Part shown: one piece after another, positions 9,340 through 21,173 of the stretch
Layout: each line of letters opens with the position of its first letter
How positions within the stretch are numbered: position 1 is the first letter of the stretch
From: Saturnia japonica
Lineage: Eukaryota; Arthropoda; Insecta; Lepidoptera; Saturniidae
Assembly (NCBI GenBank): GCA_033032175.1
Contig: CM065326.1
Span: forward strand, 12,046,001 to 12,110,000
Direction of reading: 5' to 3'
Length of the DNA: 64,000 bases
Position numbers and translations under genes: made by a program
Notes under the pieces: generated by a model
The model's database searches: none
The model's input: the letters and a program-made list of their open reading frames with translations, nothing else
Told to the model about the DNA's origin: nothing

Positions 9340-11339
9340 CTGTCAATACCAAAATCACATCATCAATTATTTGAGTACTAAATATACAAAAATACATTTT
9401 GGTTAGTAAGTTTCTTTTGTAATTTTAAAAAGGGTAATGCATGTCATGAGAAGGGATTAAAATCATGAAAAGACAAACAATATGATAGTATGCAGTAATG
9501 CGAGAAGAGGGCGCCCTTATAAGACTTGAATGAACTGTAAAAAAGGATATGCGTGATCGGGGAGCGAACTGCAGAGATGATGGGTTGTTAGAGCATGAAT
9601 ATATTCCTTCATAACTTTTCCTATCCAAATTCCTACCCTGCATGCTAGGGACAAAATATCCAAAACAATACAGGGTGATAGGCAGGAAGAAGAAAGAAGT
9701 ATCTTTTGTACTTTATGTGCAGTTTTTTTTTGATGTTATACTTTCTTTAGGCGTGTTATGATGATACAGTCGGCGTTAAACAAAACCACACGGCACCCGA
9801 GCTGTTGGACGCATGAGCTAGAACATTAATGATTATTATGCTGGGAAAGAGGAATTTTATGTAGACAGACTTTTTCTAGAAAGCAGATTTGACTCTTCAA
9901 TGACAATAACAAGCACAAAACTACCATGACTTCATTCCGACTACTTATGGTGTTATGATAAAAAGCACGAGTAATAATTATAAAGCTTAAACAATTGTAA
10001 AAACAAATGTAAATAAACTTTTCAGTTATCATTAAATAATTATCTTGTCTTATCATTATTTTAAGTACATAAAAATAAGATACAAATATCGAAAAAAATA
10101 AGGTAAGCAATACAATTGATTGAAAGTTTATGTAACCTCGTGTTAGCCCTTGCCGCAGCGCTTCGTGACTGTAACCGCTCTAGATTTTTTTTAAATATCA
10201 AACAATGCAGATAAAATGCTCAATAAATGAAGCGTATTGTATTATGTATTGTATAATTTATGTTATTGTGACTTTTGGAAACCGAATAAGCTCGTTAGAA
10301 GCAGTACTTACTTACCTGTCGATTACTCAAAACTTCAAAGTTTTGTAAATCGTTAATCAGACTTTTCTGTATCTAGGTCGAGAACATGTCTAGGTATAAC
10401 ATAACCAAATATTACTAAAATCGGAAAAATCAATATTTTTTACCTGTCCGCTTGGCGTGGAAGACGTATTGGGTATGTGATCCTATACAACTCCAAAGCA
10501 GCTGAAGTTTTTATTATTTAATTGTATAATAAGCTTCTAAAGTTTAAACATTTTGAATTTGAGGTCATTTTTGTCTAAGAATATCAGAAATCACTAGCAA
10601 CAAACTATGTAGATTTTGGTTTACAAAGTTAATAGATTATTAACATGCTTTCCTTCGAAATTCGACGTTTTTTTTTGTCCAGACTTCTTTGTAGAACTCA
10701 GAATATCACTAATAAAAAGTTTAATTAAGAATAGAGATCTATTGGGGTTTCTTTTCTTGCAAAAGGTTATCGAAACTACGATGATTTCCATCGAAATGTA
10801 CCTATGGGGAAAGTTTTTTATGATTTCTGACATTTTTAATACGTACTCTAATTTCAGTTGGTCCCATAGAGTTTATTGATCCTTATAAGAAATAGGGTCG
10901 ATTGGCATGAAAAAATATTGTGTGTAAATTACCCACATTCTTGTTGACTGTACCTACAGTTAAAAAAAATGTAAATGCTAGTCAAAACGCCACAAAAAAG
11001 TAAGGATAGTCTCCTCAGAAAGTTTTTGTGTAACTACAGCGGTTAATTTACCTAACTATCTTTATTGTCCCATCTCAAAAATCGACCCTGTGTACGTATT
11101 AGTATTTTTGCTCATTTATTTTTTGTTCCTTTTAACTTAAGTGATTTATATTCATTTTCTGTGACATTTTTATATACATTGGGCTTTGATGATTTTATAC
11201 CTTTTATATTTTTTAATACCTACTTAGTTAATTGTCAAAATTACTAATAAGCCTTTTCTACCTGTTTATAAAAAAAATAATTATTGTTTTCAAATAATTA
11301 TAGTCTTATACTGATAAGCGTGCACGCTGCACGTACTTA
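9340..11339. other. No gene recognised upstream of left GH1 exon 2
   Basis: It should contain or lead to exon 1 of the left GH1 gene, but no ATG exon with a suitable donor was found. The donor-like sites near 10315 and 10440 lack an in-frame ATG. 10735-10885 matches 33250-33390 as a dispersed repeat ending ...agttggtcccata. Confidence 0.4.
10735..10885 (+). repeat. Dispersed repeat shared with 33250-33390
   Basis: Both copies read ttgcaaaaNgttatcga, gatgatttcc, a stretch ending ttttNtgat, and finally tcagttggtcccata, in the same orientation. Not further classified. Confidence 0.55.
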
Positions 11340-11397
11340 TTGCGCTCGTAACGAAAAGTTTACATTTGTTTATAACTATTCACCTTGATATCGCATC

Positions 11398-12315
11398 ATG
11401 GAATGTCAAAAGTGTAAAAAAGTTTTGTCTAAAAAAGGATCACATTTTGTATGTCAAGGAACATGCCAAGGAACATTTCATAGGAACTGCGTAAAGGGAT
11501 TAGCGGCGGACCTAAAAGTTGGAATAAACAGGATTTACTGTAACAACTGTGAAGATGAGGGTTCAGACGAGGATGAGACTGTAGAGGAGGCACAAGACAA
11601 TGGAAAAATATTAAAAGATATTCAGAAAAAGGTCAGTACCATACCCGCATTAAAAAAGCACTTAGATACAATTCAACAAAGTATTAGCCTGCTTTCCGAT
11701 AAATATGATACACTGTTAGCTGAACACGAGCAAGCCAAAGGTAAAATAACTAAATTGGAGAAATCAGTGGTCAGTGTTAACAACAAATGTGTATATTTAG
11801 AGAAATGTAACCTTGCCATTGAACAACAAATACAAGATATTGAACAATCACAACGTAAATATAATTTAGAAATAGTAGGAGTCGAGTACCTACCCGGTGA
11901 AAATGTTAAGGAATTAGTATCTAAAATCGGTAATAAAATTGGTGTAAGCAGTGACGGAATTGAGTGGGCACGAAGAATTCACCCACCGAAAAAGGGATTG
12001 AAGCCAGCTTCCATTCTAGTAGGATTTAAGACTACATGTAGTGTATCCAGAGACGATTGGTTGGAGAAACGTCGTAAAGTACCCGAAACAATAAGCAGTT
12101 GTATTACAGGCGGGTCGTCGACTAGCAAAATATTCATTAATGAGGACTTGGCTAAGACAACAAGAACACTACTATGGAATGCTAAAACACAACTTCGTGG
12201 TATTTACAAATACATTTGGGTGTCAAATGGAAGAATACTTGTGAAGAAAGAAGACGGCGATAAAACAATATGGCTCAGATCAGAAGGCGAATTAAGAGAT
12301 CTTGTAAAAGTTTAG
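11398..12315 (+). CDS. LINE ORF1 protein with PHD-like finger and nucleic-acid-binding domain
   Basis: A 305-residue ORF starting at ATG 11398. Residues 1-52 show a Cys/His pattern of PHD type (CQKC, CQGTC, FHRNCV, IYCNNC). An acidic linker follows, then a helical coiled-coil-like region (about residues 65-150). The next region (KYNLEIVGVEYLPGENVKEL, WARRIHP, SILVGF) has the order of the L1 ORF1p RRM plus C-terminal domain. The encoded protein is expected to bind element RNA in a ribonucleoprotein. The reading frame is intact although ORF2 is not. The LINE at 59.3 kb has an ORF1 of the same architecture. Confidence 0.75.
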   Translation: MECQKCKKVLSKKGSHFVCQGTCQGTFHRNCVKGLAADLKVGINRIYCNNCEDEGSDEDETVEEAQDNGKILKDIQKKVSTIPALKKHLDTIQQSISLLSDKYDTLLAEHEQAKGKITKLEKSVVSVNNKCVYLEKCNLAIEQQIQDIEQSQRKYNLEIVGVEYLPGENVKELVSKIGNKIGVSSDGIEWARRIHPPKKGLKPASILVGFKTTCSVSRDDWLEKRRKVPETISSCITGGSSTSKIFINEDLAKTTRTLLWNAKTQLRGIYKYIWVSNGRILVKKEDGDKTIWLRSEGELRDLVKV

Positions 12316-12365
12316 TAAGTTTAATGTTAATTTCCCTAAAAAAATTTGTTTAAGGTACCTGTATA

Positions 12366-15359
12366 ATTTACTTTATTAAAATTCGCAGACATAAACAATA
12401 TTAATATTATAAATAACAGCGAAGTTAAATATGTTTGTGTTAATAACATAAATACATGGACAAGTACCTTAGTAAACAAAAAAGTACTAAGCATATTACA
12501 TATAAATATAAGATCTTTAAATAAAAATTTTAATGAGTTACTTGTAATCATTCACAATAGTTTAGTTCAATTGGATATAATAGTCTTAACCGAACCTAAT
12601 ATTGATTACTCAATGTTGTCTTTATTCAAAATAAGTGGGTATGATATAAATAAATTTACACGATTGGGCCGTAGAGGTGGAGGTGTGTTGGTTTATACGC
12701 GCGAGGAGCTCGCCGCTCGAATTTACGAACCGATTGTATCGGCAGGGATACGAGCAGCAGAATGCGTTTCCATTACACTTAACTATCTTAACGAAACTAT
12801 ATACTTAATAGCAATTTATAGGCCACCAAGAGTTAACAATAAGGTATTAATAGAAGAGTTCATTCTCGAAATTCGTAACATTTTAGACTATTTCCCACAA
12901 AATTCTACTATAATTTTTTGTGGCGATATCAATATCAATCTACTCAATATTAACGACAAACATGTAATCTCCTATGAAAATATTCTAGCTGAAAATGGAT
13001 TTACAAAATGTATCGATGATATAACTCGCAAAGAAATTCTTATGGGAAAAATAGTAACATCTTGTATAGATCATCTTTATATAAGGGTAAGCAATGCATC
13101 TATTTATTCGGCCATAAATAAACACAAAATATCTGACCATTACTTTATATCTGCAGCTATAGAATGGAAACGCACTCCGTCGAAGTGTTTGCCGTCCGGG
13201 CGTGCGCGACCACCACACATACACCAATAACTACTAAGCGTATGTTAGACAATAATATGGTTAGAGAAAAGTTGCTAAATATAAATTTTGATAAATTATT
13301 GACCATTGATTGTCCTATAGAATTATACAAGTCGTTCCACCAAATATTTATTGATGTATATAACCAATGCTATATAACTAAGAATATCTATGTAAGTAAC
13401 AGAAACAATAAAATATGGATTAACAAAAACTTAAAGAAAATGATAGAGGAAAAAGATAGGCTATTTGATATATGGAGCAATGATCCAAAGAATATGCTTA
13501 AGCGTCTAAATTATACGAAATATAGAAACAAATGCCAAAAAGCAATCAATAAAAGTAAAAATAAATACTATAGAGAAAGTATATTAGAATGTAATAAAAA
13601 CATAAAAAAGTTATGGGAAAAAATTAATACTATGTTAGGAGTTACTAAAAAATCGGTGGATTCATCAATATTAACTAGTATGGAGGGGCAGGGCAGTACC
13701 TTAGACATTTGTAACAAATTTGCAACTACGTTTAAGAACGAAATTGAACATATTAAACACACATGTACTGAAAAATGGTTAGATAGGAATTCATATGTAA
13801 AACTTTCAGACATGAACATGAGATAGCAACCCGTGAATAGTAAATACATAAAAAACATTATTAAAAATATGAATAGCAATAAATCCCCGGGTGGCGATCT
13901 AATTCGTATGTCTGACCTTAAATTTATTGTAGATAAATTTAGTCCTGTAATGGCGAAACTTGTTAATTTATCAGGAAAACACTTTCAATTTCCCAGCAAA
14001 TTAAAAGAATCAATAGTCCGACCGATTTATAAAAAAGGAGATCGTAAGAACTATTCTAATTATAGACCTATATCTATTTTATCTAGTATAGATAAAGTTA
14101 TAGAAAAATGTGTATTAAATCAAGTAGGTGATTACCTTCAAAAGCATCAAATTATTAACAATTGTCAACATGGTTTCTTGAAAGGGAAAAGTACAAATAC
14201 CCTACTTGCCAAGTTCACAGACGAGGTTAACAGTTATTTGGAGGATAAAAAATTTGTGATTGCTGTCTTTTTCGATTTTAGGAAAGCATTTGATACCCTG
14301 GAAACAGACACGCTTATTAATGCGATGAATGAGTGCGGTGTGGGAGAACCTCTGAACCTATGGTTCCGCGATTACCTCACGTCACGCTCCTACCGTGTTA
14401 GATTGAGTAACTCATTCAGTGATAGGACGGATGTGAGATGTGGTGTTCCGCAGGGGTCTGGCTGTGGACCACTCTGCTACCTGATGCATGTTAATAGCCT
14501 ATGTGGTGTACTGCAGTATTGCTCTGCATTCATGTTCGCGGATGATTTGTGCACATTGCTTGCTGGAATTGACATTGTAAAAACTTGTAGGCTGGTACAG
14601 CATGACATTGACGCTGTTGTAAAATGGTCTCATGATAACGGCATTGTATTGAATTCGGACAAAACAAAATTATTAATTATCCACTCGCCTTACTTGCGTC
14701 CATTAGGCTCACATCCGCCCTTATACACTCACGAATTTTCATGTACCCATAAAAACTCAATCAACTGTAATTGTAAACCCATCGAAAAGGTTAAGTGTAT
14801 AACCTACCTTGGTTTAAAAATAGATGAATGTATTTCTTGGTCCCAACATATAGATTATTTATGTAGTAAGTTAAGAATATTATTAGGTAAACTTTATCAT
14901 CTTAGTTTTAAAGTACCCATTAGCACGTTAAGATTGTTGTATATGTCTTTAGTTGATTCTATTTTTTGTTATGCACTGGACAGCTATGGTTTAACATCTA
15001 AAACAAATCTAGACAAACTAGAAACTTTACAAATAAGGTTCCTCAAACTGCTAGTAAGTAAGAAAACAAAAATTGACTGTAAAGGTGATTATAGAAAATT
15101 ATTTAATATGTGCAAGATTTTACCAATTAGTCTAAAACATAAATTTCTTTCGGCTGTAAATCATCATGGCAGTGAAGAGCATAAAAACCTATCCAGTGTG
15201 ATTAATAGTTATTGTACTCGATCTATGACCGCCGGCAAATATAATGTACCTAAAGTATCTAATTACTTTGATGATAGAACTATAAAAAAACGTTTACCAT
15301 ACATACTTAACAGTCTGCCGGCGGAAATTAGACACGAAACTGACAAAGCTATTTTTTAA
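12366..15359 (+). pseudogene. LINE ORF2: endonuclease-reverse transcriptase, broken
   Basis: The endonuclease part runs from about 12366 to 13188. It has HINIRSLNKN, IIVLTEPNID, GGGVLVYTR, FCGDININ (about 12919) and SDHYFI (about 13133), the APE-type motifs. The frame changes near 13185 (join between 12366-13230 and 13164-13826), then a TAG at 13824-13826 interrupts the new frame, which resumes to 15359. The RT part shows RPIYKKGDRKNYSNYRPISI, HGFLKGKST, DFRKAFDT, GVPQGSGCGPL and the active site FADD (14534-14545). The C-terminal region follows to 15359, where an indel in a T/A run removes the last few codons. Three lesions make it non-functional as written. Confidence 0.8.
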
Positions 15360-15482
15360 AAAATGATTAAAAAATATTTGTTATTTACGCTGAGCTAATC
15401 AAGGGTGCAGGCAACGTAATAGTGGCGTTCCATGAGTAAATAATATTGTAATGTGTAAATACAACATAAGACTCAGTTTGAT

Positions 15483-15515
15483 CCCACAGTCAAACCGATC
15501 ACACGGTTTTGTGGG
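15483..15515 (+). other. Stem-loop in LINE 3' UTR
   Basis: The left arm cccaca-(gtc)-aaaccg (15483-15497) pairs with cggttttgtggg (15504-15515): twelve base pairs, a 3-nt bulge and a 6-nt loop (atcaca). It lies about 380 nt before the element's 3' end. Confidence 0.6.
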
Positions 15516-15987
15516 ACTATTTTTTAGAAATAAGATTATTACTTTACAAATAAATAAATTAAATAAAAAAAAAAAAATTACCGCTACAAGTGCATGTTGT
15601 GATTCTCTTAAAAGGCCTTTTTATCCTTTAAATCGTATTTTCCTTTTCTTTGTAATTGTGTTTAGCCAGTGCTCTCCAAATAAATAAATAAAAAGATTAT
15701 ATTCCGAAATATTTTGAGTACCTACTTCAAAATTTCAAGGCGAGTTTTATTCCCTCACGGCATGTTACTAATTATTATTATTGTTATTGGTATTATTTCT
15801 TTAGTTATGTTGAGTTTATGTTTATATAATTTTTGTTTTTGATGTGTTATGTTATCTGTGATGAATAAATAAACTTTCTTTCTTTCATCTTTCTTTTAAA
15901 CAATCAGAACATTATATTCTAGTCATGGCGATCTTAATTACGCTGACAATAAACTAAGTTAATGTAACAAGACAATTATGAATAAAA

Positions 15988-16200
15988 ACGAAAGCCAGCT
16001 TCAATAATATTATCAATAAGTTGAAGGTCCAATGCCAATAAAATTAAAATGGGATCACCCTTGAGATATCCCCTATCAAACAAAAAAATATTCATCCAAA
16101 TCGGTTCATAAACAAAGAAGCTATGGCTGAACATCCATTAGAAAAAGCATTCGAATTGAGTAACCTCTGTTTTTTGTTGAAGTCGATTAAATAAATTAGA
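15988..16200 (+). repeat. Dispersed repeat 'ccaatgccaat' family, copy 1
   Basis: It shares gaaggtccaatgccaat, gggatcacccttgag, catccaaatcggttcataaa and ggctgaacatccat with 26526-26738 and 51781-52008, all on the plus strand. A more diverged copy is at 17690-17880. Confidence 0.65.
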
Positions 16201-17689
16201 CTACAATAACCTTTTCACAGTAAAACCGGCTCGAACGTTATTGCTTGACTCATGTGAACTCTTGGTTCGGTTAATCGGTAAAATGCTTAGGGATCTTTTG
16301 TATATAATTTAACATTACTTATTACCTAAAAAAATTGGTCGTACTCAGATTAAAACCCGGGATATTAAAGTATTAAAATTATGTCGGTTATTTACAAAAT
16401 CTAGCTCTAAGTTTTTGTGAAAATATATTAAGGGCGTCTTGAACCAAACCGTTAAATCATATTTAAATCGTTCAACCAGATTTAATATTGACAGTTGCAA
16501 AGATTTTTACAAAGCAAAACTGAATAAAAATTTTTTAAGTGCAACTCGCCCTACGTTGTCAAGGATGTCAATTAATTTAAACTCTGTCACTGTCTCGAGG
16601 CACGTCTTTACGTGTGAGTGAGTGAGGCATCGAATGTCTGGATATTCACCGCATAATTACGTAGGTATTTCGTAAGAGCAAAGCAATAGCATAAATCCCT
16701 AAATATCGACTTTAAAATGGCAAATTTAGTTTATATTTCATACATAACACGAGTTTGCTATTACGAAGCCGGTATTTAGTCATTTCAGCTATAGCTTCGA
16801 TATTGCGAAATAGATAATTAACTATTATTAGGGGGCTCGTTATATAGAGACACTAACTTCTGCCTGCAAATTCGTCTACGTGTAATTCAGAATTCGTTTT
16901 TTAACTAGATAAAAGTATCCTATGTATTTTCAAATTTCATCCTGGGTTAACTAATATTAATTAAATAATTTATTATTGTCAAACAATGGTGGAGGATTTG
17001 AAAAATTTAATTCATAAACAAAAATTATCTTTACTATCTGTTTTAAGAATATGTAAATTTACGGAAAATATTCCCAGGATAAGTTTACATGTGTAATAAT
17101 AACATGGACAATTTAATTTATTGTGGGAAATAGTTATATACAAAATATTCCCATTTGTTTTTATTGCAATGTATCACGACAATTGTGTCCGTCTGTCCGA
17201 TTGGATCGCGACTACCTGCCAGGTGTTAAACTAACTGTAGCTTTCCGGGAATCTGTACACGAGTGAGTCGCAACCACCATGTGTATGGTGCTCAACCCGT
17301 CAAAGTGACTTTGCTTTGGTTTGTTGCATTTCGAAATCAAACCGTCGATGGATAGGCGTTCACTCGGGGGTCGTCGTTCTATTGGATTGTACAATGCTTA
17401 CCATCACAAATAGTACCGTCCGCATCACTACAGTGTTACGATATTAAAAAAAAAACCATTGATAAACAAGCTAAATTATTAAATAGCCCACAAAAAACCC
17501 GAAGGAAACAAAACCAATTTGATTCCCAAACGATTTACTAAAATATTACCACAATTAAGACGAATCTAACAACACCTCGTACACTAAAATCCATCAAGCC
17601 GTTTAGGCTACAGAGCGTGCCAAAGAAATAGACATACATACATACATGCGTTCGAAAAACATAACATTACTTTTTCGCAGTCGGGTGAC

Positions 17690-17880
17690 AAGACAATTTT
17701 TAGCAAAAAAAGTCAAGTCGAACGTACAATGGCAATGAAATTAAAATGGGACCACCCATGAGGTATCGCCTATCCAACGAAAAAAATGATAATTGAAATC
17801 GTTTCATAAACAAAAAGTTATGACTGAAAATTCATAAAAACAACAATCGAATAAATTTTAAATTTTAACATCTACTAAAC
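17690..17880 (+). repeat. Dispersed repeat 'ccaatgccaat' family, copy 2 (diverged)
   Basis: It shows aatgggaccacccatgaggt, cctatccaacgaaaaaaa, tttcataaacaaaaagttat and gactgaaaattcata in the order seen in the other copies. Confidence 0.55.
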
Positions 17881-18984
17881 GAGACAAATTAAATAAAGAT
17901 TGAAAAATACACGTACAGTCGGAACTGCAGATTTATTAATATAGATGATATATATACTAATAATAATAATAATATAAAATCTATGATATAAATACCTACC
18001 ATCATAACACTTGTTTTCACATATCTACAATGTAAGCGGTGCGTGCAATCAGTATTTCATGGCTTTAGTAATTTAGCTTTGCCGGCTCTATCTCTAACAC
18101 CCTCAAATGGTGAGAAGAAAGGTTATTGGCATGATGGGTGTGATAAAGAAAAATAAAAGAAATAAGATGAGTTTAGACATAATGAATTGTTTGCCAAAAA
18201 TAAGAAATAATTAAAAAAAAACAAATTTACCAAATAGCTACCCGTAGAAGTGATGGATGAAATTAGGAAGCAAGAAAAATACTCTTTCCTTGTTCCTAAA
18301 GAAACTGATATATCAATATCTAATAAGTATAATGTTGAATAAATTTATGATGAATAAATAAAACGTTTTTAAATTATGAACTTGTGCTCGTTCTTATCCA
18401 GATTAATTGGCCATTTTTGGCCTCTTTTTAGGCTAAATTCTTATTAAAACTGTTTGGTCTTTTCTTGTTTCCTTGACTTGGCAACACTGATTAACACGTA
18501 TTGTTATTAAAAATATAGAAAATAAAATAAATATATATTTTATTTATTAGTAAAATTACCGAAGCAAATATAATAAATAAAAATCGAGTTAAATTAACGT
18601 GAAAAGAAGTTTTCCTAAAATATGAGATATTATGATGAAAGTCCGCGACTTCGTGTTCAAATAAAAGTTGTTAAAACGAATCGCAAAATTATTTTACCCG
18701 TACACAGCCACCACGCGCGCGACCATTTTGATTACTGGTAAAGTGGTAAGTAACTCGGGTCATATTACAGCGTACCGCAATAATTTTACAAGCCTCTGTA
18801 GAGACGTGTTCATACTTGTTATCGTAGATGTAAATTCATTTGCTTTCGGGGAAAAAATCACAAGGTAAAACGTCCTATTCTTTTATATATATTTTATATA
18901 GTAGGTCGGGGAAAAAGTTTCTTCGCATTTTTATATAAAAACTCAAGACATTTATTTCAAAGTTTGTATACATTTATTTACAGT

Positions 18985-19837
18985 ATATATGTGCCGTTTT
19001 GTTCGATGACTTTCTGCTATTCTTGGCGTCTTCCCATTGCACAGGTTCGGTGGACGCAGGAAACAGCTAGGGTACTGAGTTGTCTCATATTTAGGCCAGG
19101 GCCCGAAATTGCCGGGCCAGCCGCCGGGGCGACGGGGTTGCATGCTACCGCAGGTCCCGCGTTGCCTCATCGAGGCGGCCGCGGCGGATGGTACACCGTG
19201 GAGTTTTAGTGAGCAGGAGTCTCACATAACCACCCATCCCCCCGGGCGGGTGTGTACCCATGACGGGTTTCTCCACGTTAAATTAAAAAAAAAGTTTAGC
19301 CACAGTCTGTGAAATCTGGCCGACCTTACACCACGACCTTTTTCGCACGTTCTTGTCGTACGTGACCCATTTTCATCGCCAGTTATCAATAATCTCTTAT
19401 TCAATTCTCTTATTATCAAATTATGTTTCAATAATGAATCGCAAATAAGTACACGGTTCGTTAGGTTTCTTTCAGTGAGCTAGTGTGGCACCCAAATATC
19501 GAGCTTTTTAGTATAGCCAGCTTTCTTCAAACGGGTTAAAACTGTTTTGTGGTCAATTTCCAGTTCTTCAGCTACATCGTAACTACTGATATTCCGATTT
19601 TGCTCCACTTTTTCAAAAATGGCGTCCTTTTTATTCGTAACAGGGCGACTAAAGCGAGGTGCATTTTTAACATCAAAATTTCCGGACTGAAAACTTTTGA
19701 ACCAACTTAGTGCTACTCTTACTAACACTGCATTAGGTCCATAAACATCACAAATTTTTTTCACTGCCTGAGTTGCATGTTTACCTTCTTGTAATAATAT
19801 TTTTAAATGTATCGAATTTCTTCATTAGATTCACTCA
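18985..19837 (-). pseudogene. mariner transposase, broken
   Basis: Starting at ATG 19837 the peptide begins MSESNEEIRY, then shifts frame to KKICDVYGPNA, WFKSFQSGNFDVK, RFSRPVTNKKD and YTKKLDIWVPH. These are the paired helix-turn-helix DNA-binding domain and the conserved WVPHEL linker. Frame-shifted remains (LTNRVLICDSLLKHN, LLITGDENG) reach 19310; the latter covers the first catalytic Asp. The C-terminal end (QWEDAKN, then a shift to VIEQNGTYIL) lies at about 18985-19045. Much of the middle of the DDD domain is absent at the LINE insertion, so excision of this copy by its own protein is impossible. Confidence 0.75.
19068..19299 (+). mobile_element. 5'-truncated R1-clade LINE tail
   Basis: It matches the 3' end of the full LINE at about 32340-32561, including gccgccggggcg, gcggatggtacaccgtggag, gagtctcacataaccac and gggcgggtgtgtacccatga, and ends in an A-rich tail. 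It contains no complete ORF. It is inserted within the mariner transposase, with loss of target sequence on the left side. Confidence 0.8.
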
Positions 19838-19970
19838 TTTATACAAAAGAAAAACAAATGAAACAACTTTTTTTATTTTATTTTTAATGTTACCAAAGCC
19901 AGCTAGATACAAATAGTACAGCCAAAAAATTTTATAACAAGTTTATATTACATTATGCGAAGAAACTTAA

Positions 19971-20334
19971 ATATTAATACGTGAAGCAAAACTTTTCGGT
20001 ACCTTTTTAAGTGTATTGCGTGCACGGAAGACTGTGAGATTTGTCATGGTTAAAGTGTATATGGAAAAGAGTGCAAAAAGCTAAAGTTTTTCTATAATAT
20101 CTGTTACTAATATATTAAATAAAATAAATTAATACTGCGAATCCTAAACGGCCAGTGCCATTGAACTTTGACCACCCAAAATATTGACATTTTCACTCGA
20201 CGTAAAGTGACAGCAAGTGATGTAGATAATACTCATTGTTTAGGTTCATAGTGCAAATGTCAAACAGAAAATATTCAATGATCAAAAAGTCCCTGGTCGA
20301 ATTTCGAGCATAATAGGGCGATCGCTAGTATAGA
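19971..20334 (-). repeat. Non-autonomous element, inverted relative to copy at 33819-34170
   Basis: Read on the minus strand it starts ctagcgatcgcc and ends ttttgcttcacgtattaata. The copy at 33819-34170 has the same ends and shares internal pieces (tcaatggcactg, agtcttccgtgcacgcaata). It abuts the truncated mariner end. Confidence 0.65.
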
Positions 20335-20942
20335 TAACTTTTATGTTTTGTTTTATTATCGTTTGATTTTAATGCATAGGTCAATAAAGACTACTTTTCC
20401 TTTTGACCGTACCGTACATTCCGTACTCCGTACTACCATATAGCAACTGTAAGAGTTTAAATATATATTTAGTTAGAACTGATGACGTAAGCGATGCAAC
20501 AAGACAATGACTTCATACGTAACTAACCGTGCCCACGGCTTCGCACGCGTTTTTTACAGGGTACCTAATTATTTACGTGTCATAATTTTATTTGACTTTT
20601 TTTTTTAAATTTATAGTTAATGGTTTTTATAACCTATCAATATTCTGAAATACGTATTATTCTGGCGCTATCATTGATCTTATATCTGTTACCTACATTA
20701 ATAAAATAAACAATTATACCATGATTAAAAAAACTTTGAAACAAAACAAATAGCCTAAATATTGACACGATATGAAACAGCCTTGATAAATGAGTTTACT
20801 GACCTCTGAAAGCTGCAACATTGAAGCAATAGGAACTATAGACAATTTGTCAGACAAATATTTTTATTGTCATATTCGTCATCAGCTTGTAAAACCAAAG
20901 GACAACTATCACAAAAAATATGCAGAGACAGAACTACAATTT
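20335..20942. other. Intergenic; ACTAGC-type repeat remnant
   Basis: A 'gtgcccacggcttcgcacgcg' motif at about 20528 marks another short dispersed element. No gene. Confidence 0.35.
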
Positions 20943-21173
20943 CGGCCGTTTTCAATAACCCATCTTTCCATTGTTTCAGTTACTAAAGATAAATAAATAT
21001 AACTATTATATATCCTTACTTTTTATTTAATAACCTATCAATGGATAGTTTTTCGTATATACATTGAATAGATAAGAGGGAAGCCGATATCTGTCTTAAG
21101 TTAAAGATAATACTTATTAAAAATATGTATTATTCGGGGATAGTAAACTCAGATATGTTATTGAAAACGGCCG
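20943..21173. mobile_element. Foldback MITE, 231 bp
   Basis: Perfect 17-bp terminal inverted repeats: cggccgttttcaataac (20943-20959) and its complement (21157-21173). The interior is AT-rich without an ORF and includes aggagaagccgatatct-like sequence (gagggaagccgatatctgtc). A related but end-damaged copy lies at 52011-52190. Confidence 0.75.

Larger units (their letters stand above)
11340..15893 (+). mobile_element. CR1/Jockey-like LINE, near full length, inactive
   Basis: A non-LTR retrotransposon with ORF1 (PHD-like finger plus L1-ORF1-like region), then endonuclease and reverse transcriptase, and a 3' end of 'aataaataaactttctttct' type. ORF2 is broken by a frameshift near 13185, a TAG at 13824-13826 and another shift at a T/A homopolymer at about 15350. 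I could not define target-site duplications, so both ends are approximate. Confidence 0.75.
15894..18902. other. Intergenic, several dispersed repeats, no gene
   Basis: 15988-16200 and 17690-17880 are copies of a short repeat (gttgaaggtccaatgccaat and relatives) also found at 26526-26738 and 51781-52008. 17215-17430 combines the repeat seen at 2920-2960 with a Jockey-like tail. No ORF of note; the small frames are not supported. Confidence 0.45.
18903..19968 (-). mobile_element. mariner transposon relic, interrupted by a LINE tail
   Basis: The left terminal inverted repeat (ggtcggggaaaaagtttctt) is at 18905 and the right end (atgcgaagaaactt) at 19955-19968. The outer part of the right repeat is lost, apparently replaced by the element starting at 19971. 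The transposase reads on the minus strand from ATG 19837 to its C terminus near 18990 and is split by an R1-family LINE tail at about 19068-19299. The repeat sequence resembles cecropia-type mariners from memory. Confidence 0.75.

Noticed and set aside
10311..10350. Donor-like site as end of exon 1 of the left GH1 gene
   Set aside because: No in-frame ATG precedes it on the minus strand and a stop lies within the would-be exon.
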